Shown one piece after another: positions 23,481-35,400 of a stretch of DNA of 64,000 nt. The DNA lies in assembly GCF_002234675.1 (NCBI RefSeq), contig NC_019875.2:29974897-30038896 (forward strand). The letters are read 5' to 3'. Numbering within the stretch: the first letter of the stretch is position 1; every line of letters starts with the position of its first letter. This stretch comes from Oryzias latipes. Lineage: Eukaryota > Chordata > Actinopteri > Beloniformes > Adrianichthyidae. Under the pieces are notes generated by a model. That model was not told where the DNA came from. It was given only the letters and a program-made list of their open reading frames with translations, and did not search any database. The position numbers were made by a program, and so were the translations under genes.

Positions 23481-24130
23481 GGTGCATTAAATGAGATTCT
23501 GCCGGTTTAAGTCTAAATCTAAAAATCTGTGTCTTTTTCTAGGACATAGTTTCTGCAGAGCGGCAGGAGTTCTTCAGAAATTCACCTCTGAGTTGTGGGC
23601 GGGACTGTTGGCACAGAGCAACCCAAACCCCTTCTTTCTGTCATCCATCTGTTTACATGCTCTCCCACTAGCTTACAGCCCCCCAAACCCCCATCACAAC
23701 ATTAGTGGTGCAACAAAAACAGCAGCAACATCAGATCCATCCATCCATGGATGGATCATGGATCTGCTGGTCTGCAGGCGGAGGATCAGAAAGGGGCGGA
23801 GCCTGGATCCTGTCGCCCGCTGCCTGTAGATTTTATGTAACAACTACAAACTTTGTCAAAAGTCTTTTTTTTTTCTTTTGCTCCTGATTCACAGCATTTT
23901 AAGTAAAGAAAAACTCAGAAATGCAGTTTTGAGCTTAATTTTCTTTATAAATGTGCTTCTTCATCAGAAAGATGCTACAAAAACACGTTAAAAAATACCA
24001 GAGTGGGTCTTTCACGCTTATCTTTTCGAGGTGAGTTGGCATAGATTGATGATTATGGGATGGATGGGTTGTTTTCCTTTGAGCTGAAACATGTGGGACA
24101 TGTTCTGCTAAAGGTTTTCATGTCTCCAGA
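23480..24130. repeat. Diverged repeat, copy A
   Basis: This segment shares ordered blocks with 27690-28200: gagttgtgggcgggactgtt, then ggcacagag, tgtttaca, gatccatcc, then actcagaaatgc and aaagatgctacaa. Both copies are decayed. The family is not identified; an old duplication is also possible. Confidence 0.4.
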
Positions 24131-24579
24131 GGATTGTGTTGCAGGAATGGATCCAGGATCTCCTCTGCCTCAGGATGAAGGGCGTGTTGGAAATTCCTCC
24201 TCCTGACAGCAGCTGGTGTTTCTCTGCAGACGGAGCTTTTGGGCTCAGACGGTCTGCCGGCTCTTCAACGGCTGAAACTCATCATTTTGATGAGCAAAGA
24301 ACAAACAAACCTCTGAAACTGGGTTTCTGTTCAAAGCAGTGGGATGTGAAGAGGACAAAGGCCTCTGGTGCCTGCTCCACGGTGGACAAACAGTGAAGAA
24401 AAACCAGATAAAAGTTTGTCTTTGAATTCATGTTTACTCTGCAGCAGATGGAGGTGATTTTTCCTCAGTCAAGTACTGTTTTTAGGATCAGGAGGCTTTT
24501 TTCCTTCCTCCTCCTCCAGCTTTTGATGAAGTGAAAGGGCTCCTGCAGCCTCTCACAGGCCCCGCCCACCGTCCTGGCC

Positions 24580-24637
24580 CGAAACTAACGGGCTTTTCAG
24601 CGCGTGAAGATCAGCGGAGACATCAGAGGAAAAGCCG
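24580..24637 (+). other. Candidate 5' non-coding exon of ackr4
   Basis: A GC-rich stretch with ccccgcccacc upstream ends in AAAGCCG|GTGAGTC at 24637. Chemokine receptor genes often have a non-coding first exon, and the ackr4 coding exon has a good 3' splice site at 28263. The link is inferred from position and orientation only. Confidence 0.25.
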
Positions 24638-24639
24638 GT

Positions 24640-25290
24640 GAGTCTCCTCCTCGCGGATGCATGCCGGTTAGACTCAGACTAACGAACCGGATGCTTGTTT
24701 ACTCAAAACCTTTTGTTTACTGTCGGCTTTGATTGATCTGATGTTCTGTTTGTTTTGTAAAAACAGCATAACCTCATTTTTATGATGTAACACATGAGGT
24801 ATAAATTATATTTATTGAGCTGCACAACTTTTATTTTTTTTGTTTTCTTTTAACAAATTGAACCTTTAACTGATTTTTTTTCCTCCTTTTTATGGGCCAT
24901 CAAGTTTTAAAAAAAATCTTTTTACTTTGAGCCTAATGATTCAAACAAAACCTATAAACCATCTAACAAACAAGACGAGGCTCCAACATCCCATAATCAA
25001 AGTGAATCTGTTCAAAAAGGACAAAGACAGGAGGGGAAAACTTCCACCCTTCATTCATTTCTCAGATTTTTTCTTTATTGTCATATTTGGGTAAATGTCC
25101 ACAGTCAGAGATATTTGTTCATTAGTTTATTCATTAAACTCCAAAATGCAAATATTCCTTCTTTCCATCGAACAACTACGACTTTATGAAGGGCGGAGGT
25201 CAGATTTTCCACGACATGAACTTTGCTTAGATTTTCTTTAAATGATGGAAACACGACAATTTAAAAAAAAAATCCCATTTTCCATCCCAT
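24640..25290. other. Intergenic sequence, nothing recognised
   Basis: AT-rich sequence with T and A runs and no coding signature. It would be intronic if ackr4 starts at 24580. Confidence 0.35.
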
Positions 25291-25296
25291 GGTTTT

Positions 25297-25650
25297 TCAA
25301 AATTGACATATTTGGCAAAACTGTAACGAAAACACTTTTTTCAAACTAAACGAGTCACGTGACCAACAACCAGATGGCGACGCGCTTCTTGGTAGGAATT
25401 GACGGCCTTGAGCGCCGCATGCGGGCGCCACCAGAGGTCCCACAGCGTCACGCAGCTCATCAAACGTTGAGCGTGTCGTGTGGAATTGTTGGATCCACAG
25501 CTCGTCTGGAAAACCACCAACCACCATTTCCCAAAATGGCTTCATCCGTAGCTCCTCCCACATGCAAGGAGGTCGCTGCTCCTGAAGAAGACGCAGACGT
25601 CTCCCTTGATAGATGATGCTGACGTGTTTCGTCAGGTATGTGAAAAACAC
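25297..25650 (-). pseudogene. PIF/Harbinger-like transposase fragment
   Basis: The minus-strand frame contains FWEMVVGGFPDELWIQQFH followed by STFDELRDAVGPLVAP. This matches the N-terminal region of HARBI1-like transposases, where an F-x(n)-FRM/HTTRSTFDEL block precedes the catalytic domain. The DDE domain is absent, so it is a fragment. Confidence 0.55.
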
Positions 25651-25718
25651 AACCGTGTCTGAGAACAGAAGAACCTAAGAAGTTAGGATAGAGATCTGTG
25701 GAGAAGAACACCAGAACT

Positions 25719-26250
25719 TCACACTTGGGAGGAGGAGGTAACTATGGAGTCATCCACGGAGAGGGTCAGGGAGCTGAATTTAGGGACAGTCGACTTGGTG
25801 CCAGTGAGAAGAAGATCAGTTTTATTGCTGTTGAGCTGCAGGAAGTTTGAGGAAAACCAGGATTCAAGTTCAGACAGGCAGCCTATGTGGGAAGGAGGAG
25901 GAGGGATAAACTGACGGGTAAAGTTGGGTGTCATCGGCGTAACAATGGAACTGTATTGAACTGTTGAATTTTCGGAAGATACTTCCCAATGGGAGGAGGT
26001 AGATGGTTAAAAAGGAGGAGGCTAAGGACAGAGCCTTGGGGCACCCCTGAGGTGACTTGGGGGGGGGGGCTGGGACCGGAAGGAGTGAAGTTGAACAAAC
26101 TGAAAGCAGCCAGACGGGTAGGATGTGAACCGGCTAAGAGAGGTGTGAGTGATGGAGGAAAGTCTTTGCATGAGGATGGAGTGGGAAATCATGTCGACTG
26201 TCAACCAACCCACCCCCCACCCCCATGTTCACAAACAAAATAAAAAACTT
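25719..26250 (-). pseudogene. LINE reverse-transcriptase fragment
   Basis: The minus-strand frame at 25719-25934 carries LSELESWFSSNFLQLNSNKT followed by DLLLTGTK, the conserved block after the catalytic YADD region of L2/Rex-type reverse transcriptases. The following segment to about 26250 (complement of gacagagccttggggcaccc) belongs to the same relic, towards the catalytic core. No complete domain remains. Confidence 0.65.
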
Positions 26251-26254
26251 CTTT

Positions 26255-27680
26255 GTAAAATGCTTGATGACCTTGAGGGTTGAGCCTCTGGAAGGTCAGG
26301 TCGCCGTGCAGACCTGATCAACCTGATCATGTGGTTTTCCTGAAGGTCATAACAGATTTTTGGGTGAAATGTGATTTTTGGTCTCAGACCTGCGGATTCA
26401 GATTCTTTCTTCTGGTCTCTGATGGAGGAGGTGTTCTTGGTCTGATTAAAAACACATGTTTCAGGATTGTTTGGTTTTTTTCAACGATTTTCCGTCCTGA
26501 AAAGAAGCAGAAATCAACAGTTCTGCTGATAATCTCGACTATTTTGAGCCAAGAGCGTCAGGACTTGTTGAAACTTTGGAAAAGTTCAGATGATTATTGA
26601 GGAAAAGAATGTTGTTCTTTTGGACGTGAAGGTTGGCGTGGAATCAAAGCTTCTCCCAGCTTCTTGGAAATGGGCGTGTTAAGTGTTTCCCGCTGTCGAC
26701 CCAAACAAGAGTTTGCTGAAGGCCGGAGACACCCCCCACCCCACCCCCACCCCCCTTCAGCCCTGCAAACTCGGTTTACTGGAAGGAACTTCGCTCCTGA
26801 TGTTTGTTTACATCCTCCACAGTCTGAGCTCTCAGACGCTAATTCTTCGTCTCTGGAGCGGCCAGCGGCGCCGGCCTGAAGATCCAAAGAAGAGGTTAAA
26901 ATTCGGCCAGGCGCCGAATCTTCAAAAAAATTTGAAATCTTCAAATGAGGAGAAGGCCAAAGGAGGGAAAAGGCTTCGGGTCACATGATTCTCCTGGATA
27001 AATCCAGAAGTTAGGCACCTGAAGTCTTTGATTTGACCTCTGGGGCTCATTAACTGTGTGGTTTTTACCAGAAGCAGCTGAACATAAATGGATAGAGAAG
27101 GTTCTAGAGTTGGTGTTTGGTTAAATTGGTCTAAAGTTTAAGAAAATCTATGAAAAAATGAAATTAAAAAGCAGGCTGCAGGTCATTTCCTGTTGTGGAC
27201 CGCTGTTGGAACGGTGGTTTGTTTCAGAGTTCTGCTTTAAACTCGGTCCTGTTTCAGCGGGACAGAACATGTAAGGAAGGCTGTGGATGAGCGGGAGTGT
27301 CGGATCGGATTCAGCGTTCCCAGGATGCACCTTAGGAGACGCTTGATGGGAAGAGAAGCAGAAAAATTTTAGCTTCTGCCGTTTCTGTGGATGGGTCTGC
27401 TCAGATGTTGCGTCTATCAGAAGACTTGTGAGGCTCAGACCGTTTGGTCAGGAATTTGTTCTTTTCCTGGAAAACAAACTGGAATGTGTGTGAGCAGGAA
27501 GCCCGCTGGAAGCTCCGCTCTTCATCCCAAACACTGGAAAGTGACGCCTCGACTCCTCGGTCTGTTAAATGCTGGCTTTGATGGTGAATCAAGAGTCTCA
27601 TCTTTAAACAATAGTTTTACCCTGAAGGCTCCTAAAAGACACTGATTGGATGTGGAAAAGTTCCTCTCTGATTCTGATCC
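26255..27680. other. Intergenic sequence, nothing recognised
   Basis: No supported gene. Several frames near 100 codons overlap on opposite strands without recognisable domains. Confidence 0.35.
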
Positions 27681-27689
27681 ATTGGAAAG

Positions 27690-28200
27690 TGTTCCCAGCG
27701 GTCTTTTAATGATGATGATGCCGTTTTTAGCCTAAATCTAAAAGAAATTTCCCTCAGTTGTGGGCAGGACTGTTGGCACAGAAGTTAGTCTCGCCAATTT
27801 CCCAGCATGCCTTTGTTTACACTCCCTCCCATTAGGGACAAAAGGGCCTCACAAGCCCAAGCTAACGTCAACGTAGCAAATAAAATAAAAAACAAATGGC
27901 GACCAACATCGGAGTTTTCCATCCGCAGAGCCAGATTCCAGCTCAGACGAGGAAAACAAAGACGTTCATGGATCCGTTTGTCTGACGGTGGATTATTTAG
28001 GATTAAAAGGGAGAAGGAAGATTTAGAGCCAGCTTTCATCGGCTCCTGATCCATCCAGAAGAAGAAAGAACTACTCAGAAATGCCATTTCTTATATTCTT
28101 TCATCTAGAAAAATGCTGCAGGAACATGCTGCATGCAGCATTTTCATAGGTCTTTAAAGGCTTCACGTTTTAATGGAAATGCGTTTCTTTTCACTAGATT
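27690..28200. repeat. Diverged repeat, copy B
   Basis: Counterpart of the segment at 23480-24130, sharing cagttgtgggcaggactgtt, ggcacagaa, tgtttaca, gatccatcc, actcagaaatgc and aaaatgctgcagg in the same order. It lies immediately upstream of the ackr4 coding exon. Confidence 0.4.
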
Positions 28201-28248
28201 TGAATGTTTTGCAGAAGAAGAATCCAGTCTGCATGAAGTTACTGGCTG

Positions 28249-28263
28249 TGTTTTTTCTTGCAG
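28249..28263 (+). other. ackr4: 3' splice site of the ackr4 coding exon
   Basis: gtgttttttcttgcag ends at 28263. It makes 28264-28278 untranslated and rules out any start codon further left in this frame. Confidence 0.6.
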
Positions 28264-28278
28264 CTCGGTTCGGTTGAC

Positions 28279-29394
28279 ATGGACGTGGCTGAAGACGAGG
28301 ACTACTTCTACCATGAGAACATCAGCTTCAACTTTAGCTACGACGACTTCCCCACCGTGTGTGAGAAGGAGGACCTGCGGGCCTTCGTGGCGCTCTTCCT
28401 CCCCGCCGCCTACGCTCTGTGTCTGGTAGCAGGACTGGCGGGAAACGCTCTGGTTGTGGGCGTCTACGCTTACCGCAAACGCCTGAAGACCATGACAGAC
28501 TCCTTCCTGGCCCACATGGCCGCCGCCGACCTGATGCTCATCTTCACGCTGCCCTTCTGGGCTGCTGGTGCCGCCAGGGGCTGGGAGCTGGGGGCGGTCC
28601 TCTGTAAGATGGCGTCGACCTCCTACACCGTCAACTTCCACTGCTGCATGCTGCTGCTCGCCTGCGTCAGCCTGGACCGCTACCTGGCGCTGGCCCGGCT
28701 GCAGGGGGGGCAGCAGAGGCGGGGCCTGCAGGGGGCGTTCAGCAGGAAACACTGCTGGAAGGTCTGCCTGGCGGTCTGGACCACAGCCTTCCTTCTGGGC
28801 CTTCCAGATTTGATATTCTCAGAGGTCAGACAAGCATCCAGCAGGAACGCCTGTCTGCTCATCTACCCCGCATGGATGGCGCCAGGCGGGACAGCGGTCC
28901 TGGAGGGGGCAGAGGTGCTGCTGGGGTTCCTGCTGCCTCTTCTGGTCATGCTCGTCTGCTACTGGAACGTCTGCAAAGTCCTCACAGGTCTCCCCGCTGA
29001 GAGGAAAGGCAAGAAATGGAGAGCGGTGCGAGTCCTGCTCCTGGTGGCCGGCGTGTTTTTGGTCACCCAGCTGCCGTATAACCTGGTGAAGGCGTTCCGG
29101 GCCGTAGACTCCGTCTACCTGCTGGTGACCCACTGCGGGACCAGTAAAGCTCTGGATCAGGCCGCTCAGGTGACGGAGAGCCTGGCTCTCACTCACTGCT
29201 GCTTCAATCCCATCCTGTACGCCGCGGCCGGCTCCAACTTCAGGCAGGACCTGACCAGGATGGCCAAAACGTTGGGAGAGAAGAGGAGGAAGAGGAGGAG
29301 GAAGAGAGGAGGAACATCTGCGGCTGAGGAGGAGGCGGAGACGTCCTTCAACTCCCACAGCCAATCGGAGGACACCAAGACTTTCTCCATCTGA
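28279..29394 (+). CDS. ackr4: Atypical chemokine receptor 4
   Basis: This is a seven-transmembrane receptor of 371 residues. ACKR4 (CCRL1) scavenges CCL19, CCL21 and CCL25 through arrestin without G-protein signalling. It matches the vertebrate protein as I know it: an acidic tyrosine-rich N-terminus ([10 protein letters not shown]), [25 protein letters not shown] in TM1, TLPFWA in TM2, DRYLALA after TM3, VTQLPYN in TM6, [18 protein letters not shown] in TM7, and the terminal TFSI. The DRYLAIV motif of signalling receptors is changed, as expected for an atypical receptor. The start is set at 28279 because the sequence just upstream is a splice acceptor. The tail carries an unusually basic [12 protein letters not shown] run encoded by a purine tract. 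It lies tail to tail with e2f5. Which teleost duplicate (a or b) it is cannot be told here. Confidence 0.93.
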   Translation: MDVAEDEDYFYHENISFNFSYDDFPTVCEKEDLRAFVALFLPAAYALCLVAGLAGNALVVGVYAYRKRLKTMTDSFLAHMAAADLMLIFTLPFWAAGAARGWELGAVLCKMASTSYTVNFHCCMLLLACVSLDRYLALARLQGGQQRRGLQGAFSRKHCWKVCLAVWTTAFLLGLPDLIFSEVRQASSRNACLLIYPAWMAPGGTAVLEGAEVLLGFLLPLLVMLVCYWNVCKVLTGLPAERKGKKWRAVRVLLLVAGVFLVTQLPYNLVKAFRAVDSVYLLVTHCGTSKALDQAAQVTESLALTHCCFNPILYAAAGSNFRQDLTRMAKTLGEKRRKRRRKRGGTSAAEEEAETSFNSHSQSEDTKTFSI

Positions 29395-30078
29395 ATGATC
29401 CCGTTCACGAGTGTTCGAGTCCGGCTGAGGAAACTGGTTTGGTCGTTTAGAACGTCCTCTCCACATGAAATCGGAGAAAAACCCTTTTTTATGGAAGGAT
29501 GTTTGAGAAGTTGCAGCAACATGAAGATTCCCTCACAAACTTTGGTTTCCGCTCAGATTCTCCTGAAAACCTCCAATGGAAGGACGGAACAGTTTGTGCT
29601 CTTCTGTTCCTGGTTCCCTGTCCTGTTCACACTGTCCGACCATGGATCTGGATCTCCCTCCCCAACAGGCTTCCACGACATCTGATCTTAAAGAAACCGT
29701 CATTTTAGAAAGGACAGATGAGTGAACGTCGGTGACGCTGTAGAAACATCTGCATCTTCAGGAAGAAAACCTGTCCGTCAGGATTTTTCCAGCTCTGAAA
29801 CTTTTCTGCTTTTTGTTTATGAAGAAACGACGTGAAGGATGTTTGCAGATGTGCTCGCTGCATTTCCCAGCTTTGGATGTAGAAAACCTCAGTCCTAACA
29901 CAAGCTGTTGACGGTCTTTTTCCTTTTTTTGTTTTAACTTGTTCTGTCCAACAACTGAGCAAACAGATTACAGCTGAAGGTCTTCTGTGTTGGACAGGTT
30001 TACTATCACAAAAAGAGGTTATAGAACTTTATATAACGAAAAACCAGAGTGTAGATTTGTATAAACCCCTTGTTACCT

Positions 30079-30290
30079 TAACCCTTGTTCTATCCTAGGC
30101 ACTTTAACGTTGGGAGTTGGGTCATTTAGACCCACTAGACAGTGCTCTGAACCTTTTTTCTTCAATGATTTGTGATCTTCACTGGTGTCCATGGATTACA
30201 TGAAATCTTTCCACCTTTATCCACCTTTGTCATGGTGGGGAGAACACGTCAATGTAAGGCTGGGGTCATCTAAGATAGCATAAGCGTTAT
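30079..30290. mobile_element. Short piggyBac-like MITE
   Basis: It starts after a TTAA with cccttgttctatcctaggca and ends with gggtcatctaagatagcat, imperfect inverted ends of the same family as the larger element at 58156-58811. It is about 210 bp and non-coding. Confidence 0.5.
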
Positions 30291-30357
30291 CATTATTTTG
30301 TATTTGTTACATTTAGTGTGTGTGGAGGGGGGGGGATGTGAGGGGTGTGTGTGTGGA

Positions 30358-30359
30358 AG

Positions 30360-30454
<95 letters not shown>

Positions 30455-30480
30455 CAACTTTATTTATCCATTTGGGAGGT
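30358..30480 (-). repeat. (GATA)n microsatellite with antisense LINE tail
   Basis: About 23 GATA units run directly into gacaactttatttatccatt, the antisense of a fish LINE 3' end of the kind seen at 18140-18286. Confidence 0.85.
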
Positions 30481-30948
30481 TCCCGCATGGACATTGACAT
30501 CTCCATCGCATACAGCACTATTAGACATAATCAGAAAAGTAAAAACAGTAAAGACATTTTACATTTCTGCAAAACAGCATTTAAGAAAGTCAAAGACTAA
30601 AAGGAAGAGAAGTGGAGAAAGTGGGGGATACAAGCACTGATTTGAATAAGTTATTTTTAGCTGTAACAATTATATCAGATCTGCTGGAAAGAAAAATATT
30701 ACATTAACAGTGAACCTCTGGCACGAAGATGAACGGAGGACATCTGTCTGTGGGTTAGGAGGAGGGATGAAGCAGACAGGGAGCAGTGTGCACGTGCACG
30801 TGGGGGTGGAAATACATGCATGCTGCTGGAGTGAACCGTGTGTTCATAAGGGGAACCAGATCCTTCCCAGCCAAACCAGCCAGACCAGGAGAGGGGGTGA
30901 TAGACCCCCAGGCCAGGAGCGCCCCCGGCGTCAGGACCCAAGCAGCCC

Positions 30949-30971
30949 GGGGGGGGGGGGGGGGGGGGGGG
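30949..30971 (+). repeat. Homopolymeric G tract of about 23 bases
   Basis: An uninterrupted G run inside a GC-rich block (30880-31080). It has the potential for stable quadruplex structure. Confidence 0.9.
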
Positions 30972-31553
30972 TCGCCCACCCAAGCAGCCAGGTGCAGAGG
31001 AGGCCCCCCAGGCCACAGGACAGGCGTGCTTAGCCGTACCAGGCGGCAGCCATGGGGGCCACCGGGCGCCAGACACCGAGACAAGGGCCAAGGGGTTTTT
31101 CCAGCACCGCTCTGCATGTGAAGCTGAAACACCGGAGCGCAGAAGGTCTCGATGTTTACGCCTCACACTTCCGGGGTGAATCCACATCCAGAGAGGTTTT
31201 ATTTAGGAACAAAAACGTTCCTTTGCCGTTCAGCAGTAAATGAGGCTGAAGGAAATCTTTGTCAGCCAAAGCCTGTTGAGACGGTTTATGGTTTACAGTA
31301 AATTCTGGAGACCTGAAGGAAAAAACAGAAACAGTTGTTTTCAAATGTCTTTGTTAAAGTGACGGCACTCATGGAGGAGGAGCCGCTCTTCCAGCTCTGA
31401 CATGCTGTGGATTCAGCAGATGTTTAAGCTTCCATCCCATAATGTCTCATTACAAACATGTCAAAGACTGAAATGAACGGATCGTTTTTATTCGTCTCAC
31501 CACAGCAGATGGAGTAAAGACTCGGCTTAAAATGTCTGTTTGTTAAACTGATC

Positions 31554-31575
31554 AATAAAGTTTTACATCAATAAA
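31554..31575 (+). terminator. ackr4: Candidate polyadenylation signals of ackr4
   Basis: Two AATAAA hexamers, at 31554-31559 and 31570-31575, are the clearest plus-strand signals after the ackr4 stop. They imply a 3' UTR of about 2.2 kb, containing the MITE and the GATA array. Nearer signals may have been missed. Confidence 0.3.
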
Positions 31576-31653
31576 GTTTAACAGGAACTTTATTGATTTT
31601 ACCAAACTGTGATAAAAAAAAGCCAAAGTTTTAAAGATGTCAATCAAAACAGT

Positions 31654-31659
31654 TTTATT
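31654..31659 (-). terminator. e2f5: Candidate polyadenylation signal of e2f5
   Basis: TTTATT on the plus strand is AATAAA on the minus strand, about 810 bases beyond the e2f5 stop. The ackr4 and e2f5 transcripts would then end within about 80 bases of each other. Confidence 0.35.
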
Positions 31660-31984
31660 CAAACATAAAATCAGGACCAGAAAAATTTTCAATACTAAAG
31701 AAAATCAACTTTTTTTCATTTTCAACAAACATAAATATATTTTACTCAAACGTAAGTAAAAGTTTACATATTGGCAAAAATAACAAAAACAATAACAAAA
31801 TATTTATACAACAAATATTTCCAGCTTTAACGGCAGCAACAGTTTAGAAACGGTCAAAACGGGACGTCGGTACTTTAAACAAACTCCATTCAAACATGAA
31901 CGTAAAGTTTATGTTAAACATGTGGGAAAACAGAAAACAGGAGCTTCACGCCGACCCAACCACAGTTTGGCAGAAGGTTTGACC

Positions 31985-32420
31985 AGTGAGGAGCGTCAGA
32001 GGAGGAGGAGGAGCTTCAGAGGAGGAGCTTCAGAAGAAGAGGTGGGGCTTCAGAGGAGGAGGTGGGGCTTCAGAAGAAGAGCGGCTTCGGGGAAGAGGAG
32101 GGGCTTTAAAGCAGGAGGAGGTGCTTCAGAGGAGGAGGGGCTTTAGAAGAAGAGGTGGGGCTTCAGAGGAGGAGGGGCTTAAGAGCAGGATGAGGGGCTT
32201 CAGAGGAGGAGGTGGAGCTGCGGAGGAGGAGCTTCAGAAGAAGAGGGGCTTCAGGGGAAGAGGAGGGGCTTTAGAAGAGGAGGTGGGGCCTCAGAGGAGG
32301 AGGGGCTTTAGAGCAGGATGAGGGGCTTCAGAGGAGGAGGTGGAGCTGCGGAGGAGGAGCTTCAGAAGAAGAGGGGCTTCAGGGGAAGAGGAGGGGCTTC
32401 AGAGGAGGAGGAGCCTTAGT
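31985..32420. repeat. Purine-rich minisatellite in the e2f5 3' region
   Basis: Irregular units built from gaggaggaggggcttcagaa. A higher-order copy of about 128 bp is visible: the block starting gagcaggatgaggggcttca near 32183 recurs near 32311. On the e2f5 strand this is a long CU-rich tract inside the predicted 3' UTR. Confidence 0.8.
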
Positions 32421-32463
32421 GGGGGAGGTGCTCGGCGTCCGTCCCTTGCAGCAAAGCGGGTCC

Positions 32464-35400
32464 TCAGTAGTTGAGGATGGAGACATCAAACAGGTCACAC
32501 CCCCCTCCGCCTGCATCCAGGCTGAAGCTGTAGTCCAGTCCTGTCAGAGCAGAAACACATCAAGAACTGCATCCGGATCCGCCCCCCCCCTCCCCCCCGC
32601 CTGCCACAGACCCATAACTCCCCAGCATTTACTCGTCCTTATTGAAAAAGACTTTTGGGTAGTGAACGACCCCCCCTGCCTTTTTAAAAAGGTTTTTTTG
32701 CCCCATGCAGCTTAGCAGGGAGGCGAGGCAGAGGAGGAGAGGGAGGGGCGTGTGGCCGCCGCTCGGCCGGTGAGGGCGGGTCTAAAGTAGGCGCCTGCGG
32801 GCCGTCCAACGCCCTCGTGGCGTTTTCTGGTCGTTCCTGTCAAACTCAGAGCTTCTCAGAGGACAGAGGCTGTCAATCATCCGGATGCTTTCATCCACGT
32901 TTGCTATCTGAGCTGCTCTGATGAGGAGGAGGACGTGAGGAAGGTCGGCGTGATGCTCACCCTCAGCAGAAATCAGCTCCTCCATGAGTTCTGCCAGGAA
33001 TCAAAACAGACTTGTGTTACTGCAGAGTTGGGGGTTGACCAGAGCCCCGCCCCCCGGCGCCACGCCTCACCCTCTCTGCTGTCCTTCAGGCTCTCGCCGC
33101 CGTCGCTCATCTTCAGCAGGCTGCCGACGCCCAGCGCCGCTTGGAAGTCCTGGACCTCCAGGTCCATTGGGTTCTGGTCCGACGCTGCAGACGACCTGCT
33201 GGGAAACTGTGCCGGGAAAGCTGCCGGGAAAGCAGGCGTGTGCTTAGCGTGTGCTTAGCGTGTTAGCATGGACAGCATGAGCTGCTCCTAAAACAGACTT
33301 TTGAAATGAGGACTCTCCGTCTTAGGCTTCCTTAGACTGCAGTGACCTGAATATTTACAGCCTTTCCCGTCACAGACATGCCAACGAGCTCCTCACCTGC
33401 TTCCTTCTCGTTACCATGGTAACCAGGTGAACAGATTCGGTTTTGTCTTTTTTTTCCCACTGAAGTTTTTTTTTCTGTTTTCGACACATTTATCCTTCAA
33501 AATGTGCAAACATCCAACTTCAACAATAGTATTCTGAGCCGAAACGACCCCACAGGTGTTTCAGTCTCCATGGCGACGGGGTACCTGAGGTTTAGTGTTA
33601 TTTTTTTAATACATCCCAGAAGAATGAACGTGAAGCTGAAGAGAAACTGCTGATGCCCCCCAAGACCACAAAAGCCCCTGAGGTGGAGCGCCACAGGGAT
33701 GGGTGGAGCTGAACCCTCAACGTTTCCATCGAGGCGCCCAACCGACGCCCAACCTGATGACCCCCCCCACCCCACCATTCCTTCTATAAACATCTGCTCA
33801 CCCAGGTCAGACGAAGACGCGGCCCTGCCACTGAGGTCTACCGGCGCCATCTGCTGGTCAGAGCAGGTCGGGTCCTGGCTGCAGAGGGGGGAGGCGGCGG
33901 AGCCCCCGGGGGTCACCAGGGTAAACCTCTGCAGACCGCCGGGGGTGCTGGGCGGAGTCGGCATCGGGCAGAAGTCGTCGGAGGGGGGGACAGGGAAGAC
34001 CACGGGGGCGCTGGAGTCCAAGTCCCTGTCAATGAGCAGGACCCGGATGGGGGCTCTGCGGCTGCGCAGGTTCACCTGGTAGCTCTTCTGACCCCCGCCC
34101 CCCTGAAACGGCAGCAGCGTCATGCCTCTGCAGATGCTGCAGCTGCAAACATCTGCATGGAGAAGCCAACAGAGGAGGAACATCTGGTTCTGAGGAACCA
34201 AACCAAAGTACCGTGTCCGGAACCGGAACCTCCAGCTGGGTTTCTGCAGGAGCCACAATGGCCAGCAGAGTTTCTCCCTCGAAGGCCCGGCAGATGTCCT
34301 CGTGGGTCACAAACGTGTACGTAGAGCGGCGCTGAGGAAAGCAGACTGACGGAAACACGGAAGCGGAAAAATGACGGACAGGAGGCGCCGGCTCTGATCC
34401 TCCTTTAGTCCGGTCCTGGACGAGGAAGGATTTAAACGTGGATCCGTCTACCAGAGAAGAATACTTTCTACAGGAGCATTTTCTGGAGGGAGGGGATCTA
34501 AACATTCTGAACACTGAGGGCATAAAACCCCAAAAAATGACCTCTGAGGTGAAACGGGGCAGAAACAAGACGTTGAGTGGAAGGATATGAGCTGCTGATG
34601 GGACCGTGACTCAGGGCCTGGATGCTCTCCTCCAAGCAGACTTTCTGCTGATCCAGCTCTTCCTCCAGAGCTTCCAGCTGGGAGATCTGGGCCTTCAGAA
34701 GGCCGACCTGCTCCTGCACCTCCTTCGTTTGGCTGCAGACGCTCCTCTGTCCTCTGGAAGAACCACACCTTCAGTCCACTCCAGTTCTGACAGATCAGCT
34801 TCTCAGCTAAACGCTGAAACTTTGATCATTGCATTAAAGGAATCAGGAGAACCGGTTCTCCAACCTCCACTGGATGATGTTCTTGTTCTTCTTCTCTATC
34901 AGCCCCACGCCCTCCAGAACGTTGGTGATGTCATAGATCCTCCTCTTCTGCTTCACCGCCAAACTGTCCGCAGCCTGCAGATTCAGACGGACATCTGTAG
35001 AGCGAGCGGCCGCTGTGGGGAAGATGCAGCACGGAAGCGAGCGGCAGCTCTGAGGAGGAACGTTTGGATGAAGGAGCTGCAACGGTTACTCAGTTACAGA
35101 GGAGAGCGGGAGGAAGCGGTCGAGTGAACACGACCCCGCTTTGGCGCTCAAGAAGAGAGGGAAACGTGGAAAACCAAGAATTGACCTGAGTTAAAGTAAA
35201 CAAAACATTAGACACAGGATTTCCCCGTCTTTCAGAAAGAACAGACAAACTTTTGACACATCATTTTAACCCTTGTGCGATCTTAAAGGGGGGGGGGGGG
35301 GGGTTATGTCACGCAAAATCAACTGTTAGAGCTTTCAAGTGTACTATAATGTTAATTCTTCACTATAAATTACCCCAAAGTGGTTATTTCCTCTAAAAAC

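Noticed and set aside
28258-28278. An ackr4 start at 28258
   Set aside because: The codon there is TTG and the bases are the end of a 3' splice site; the first ATG is at 28279 and matches the family N-terminus.
34029-34768. Separate minus-strand genes in the e2f5 region
   Set aside because: These frames are e2f5 exons 3 and 4 read through into introns.
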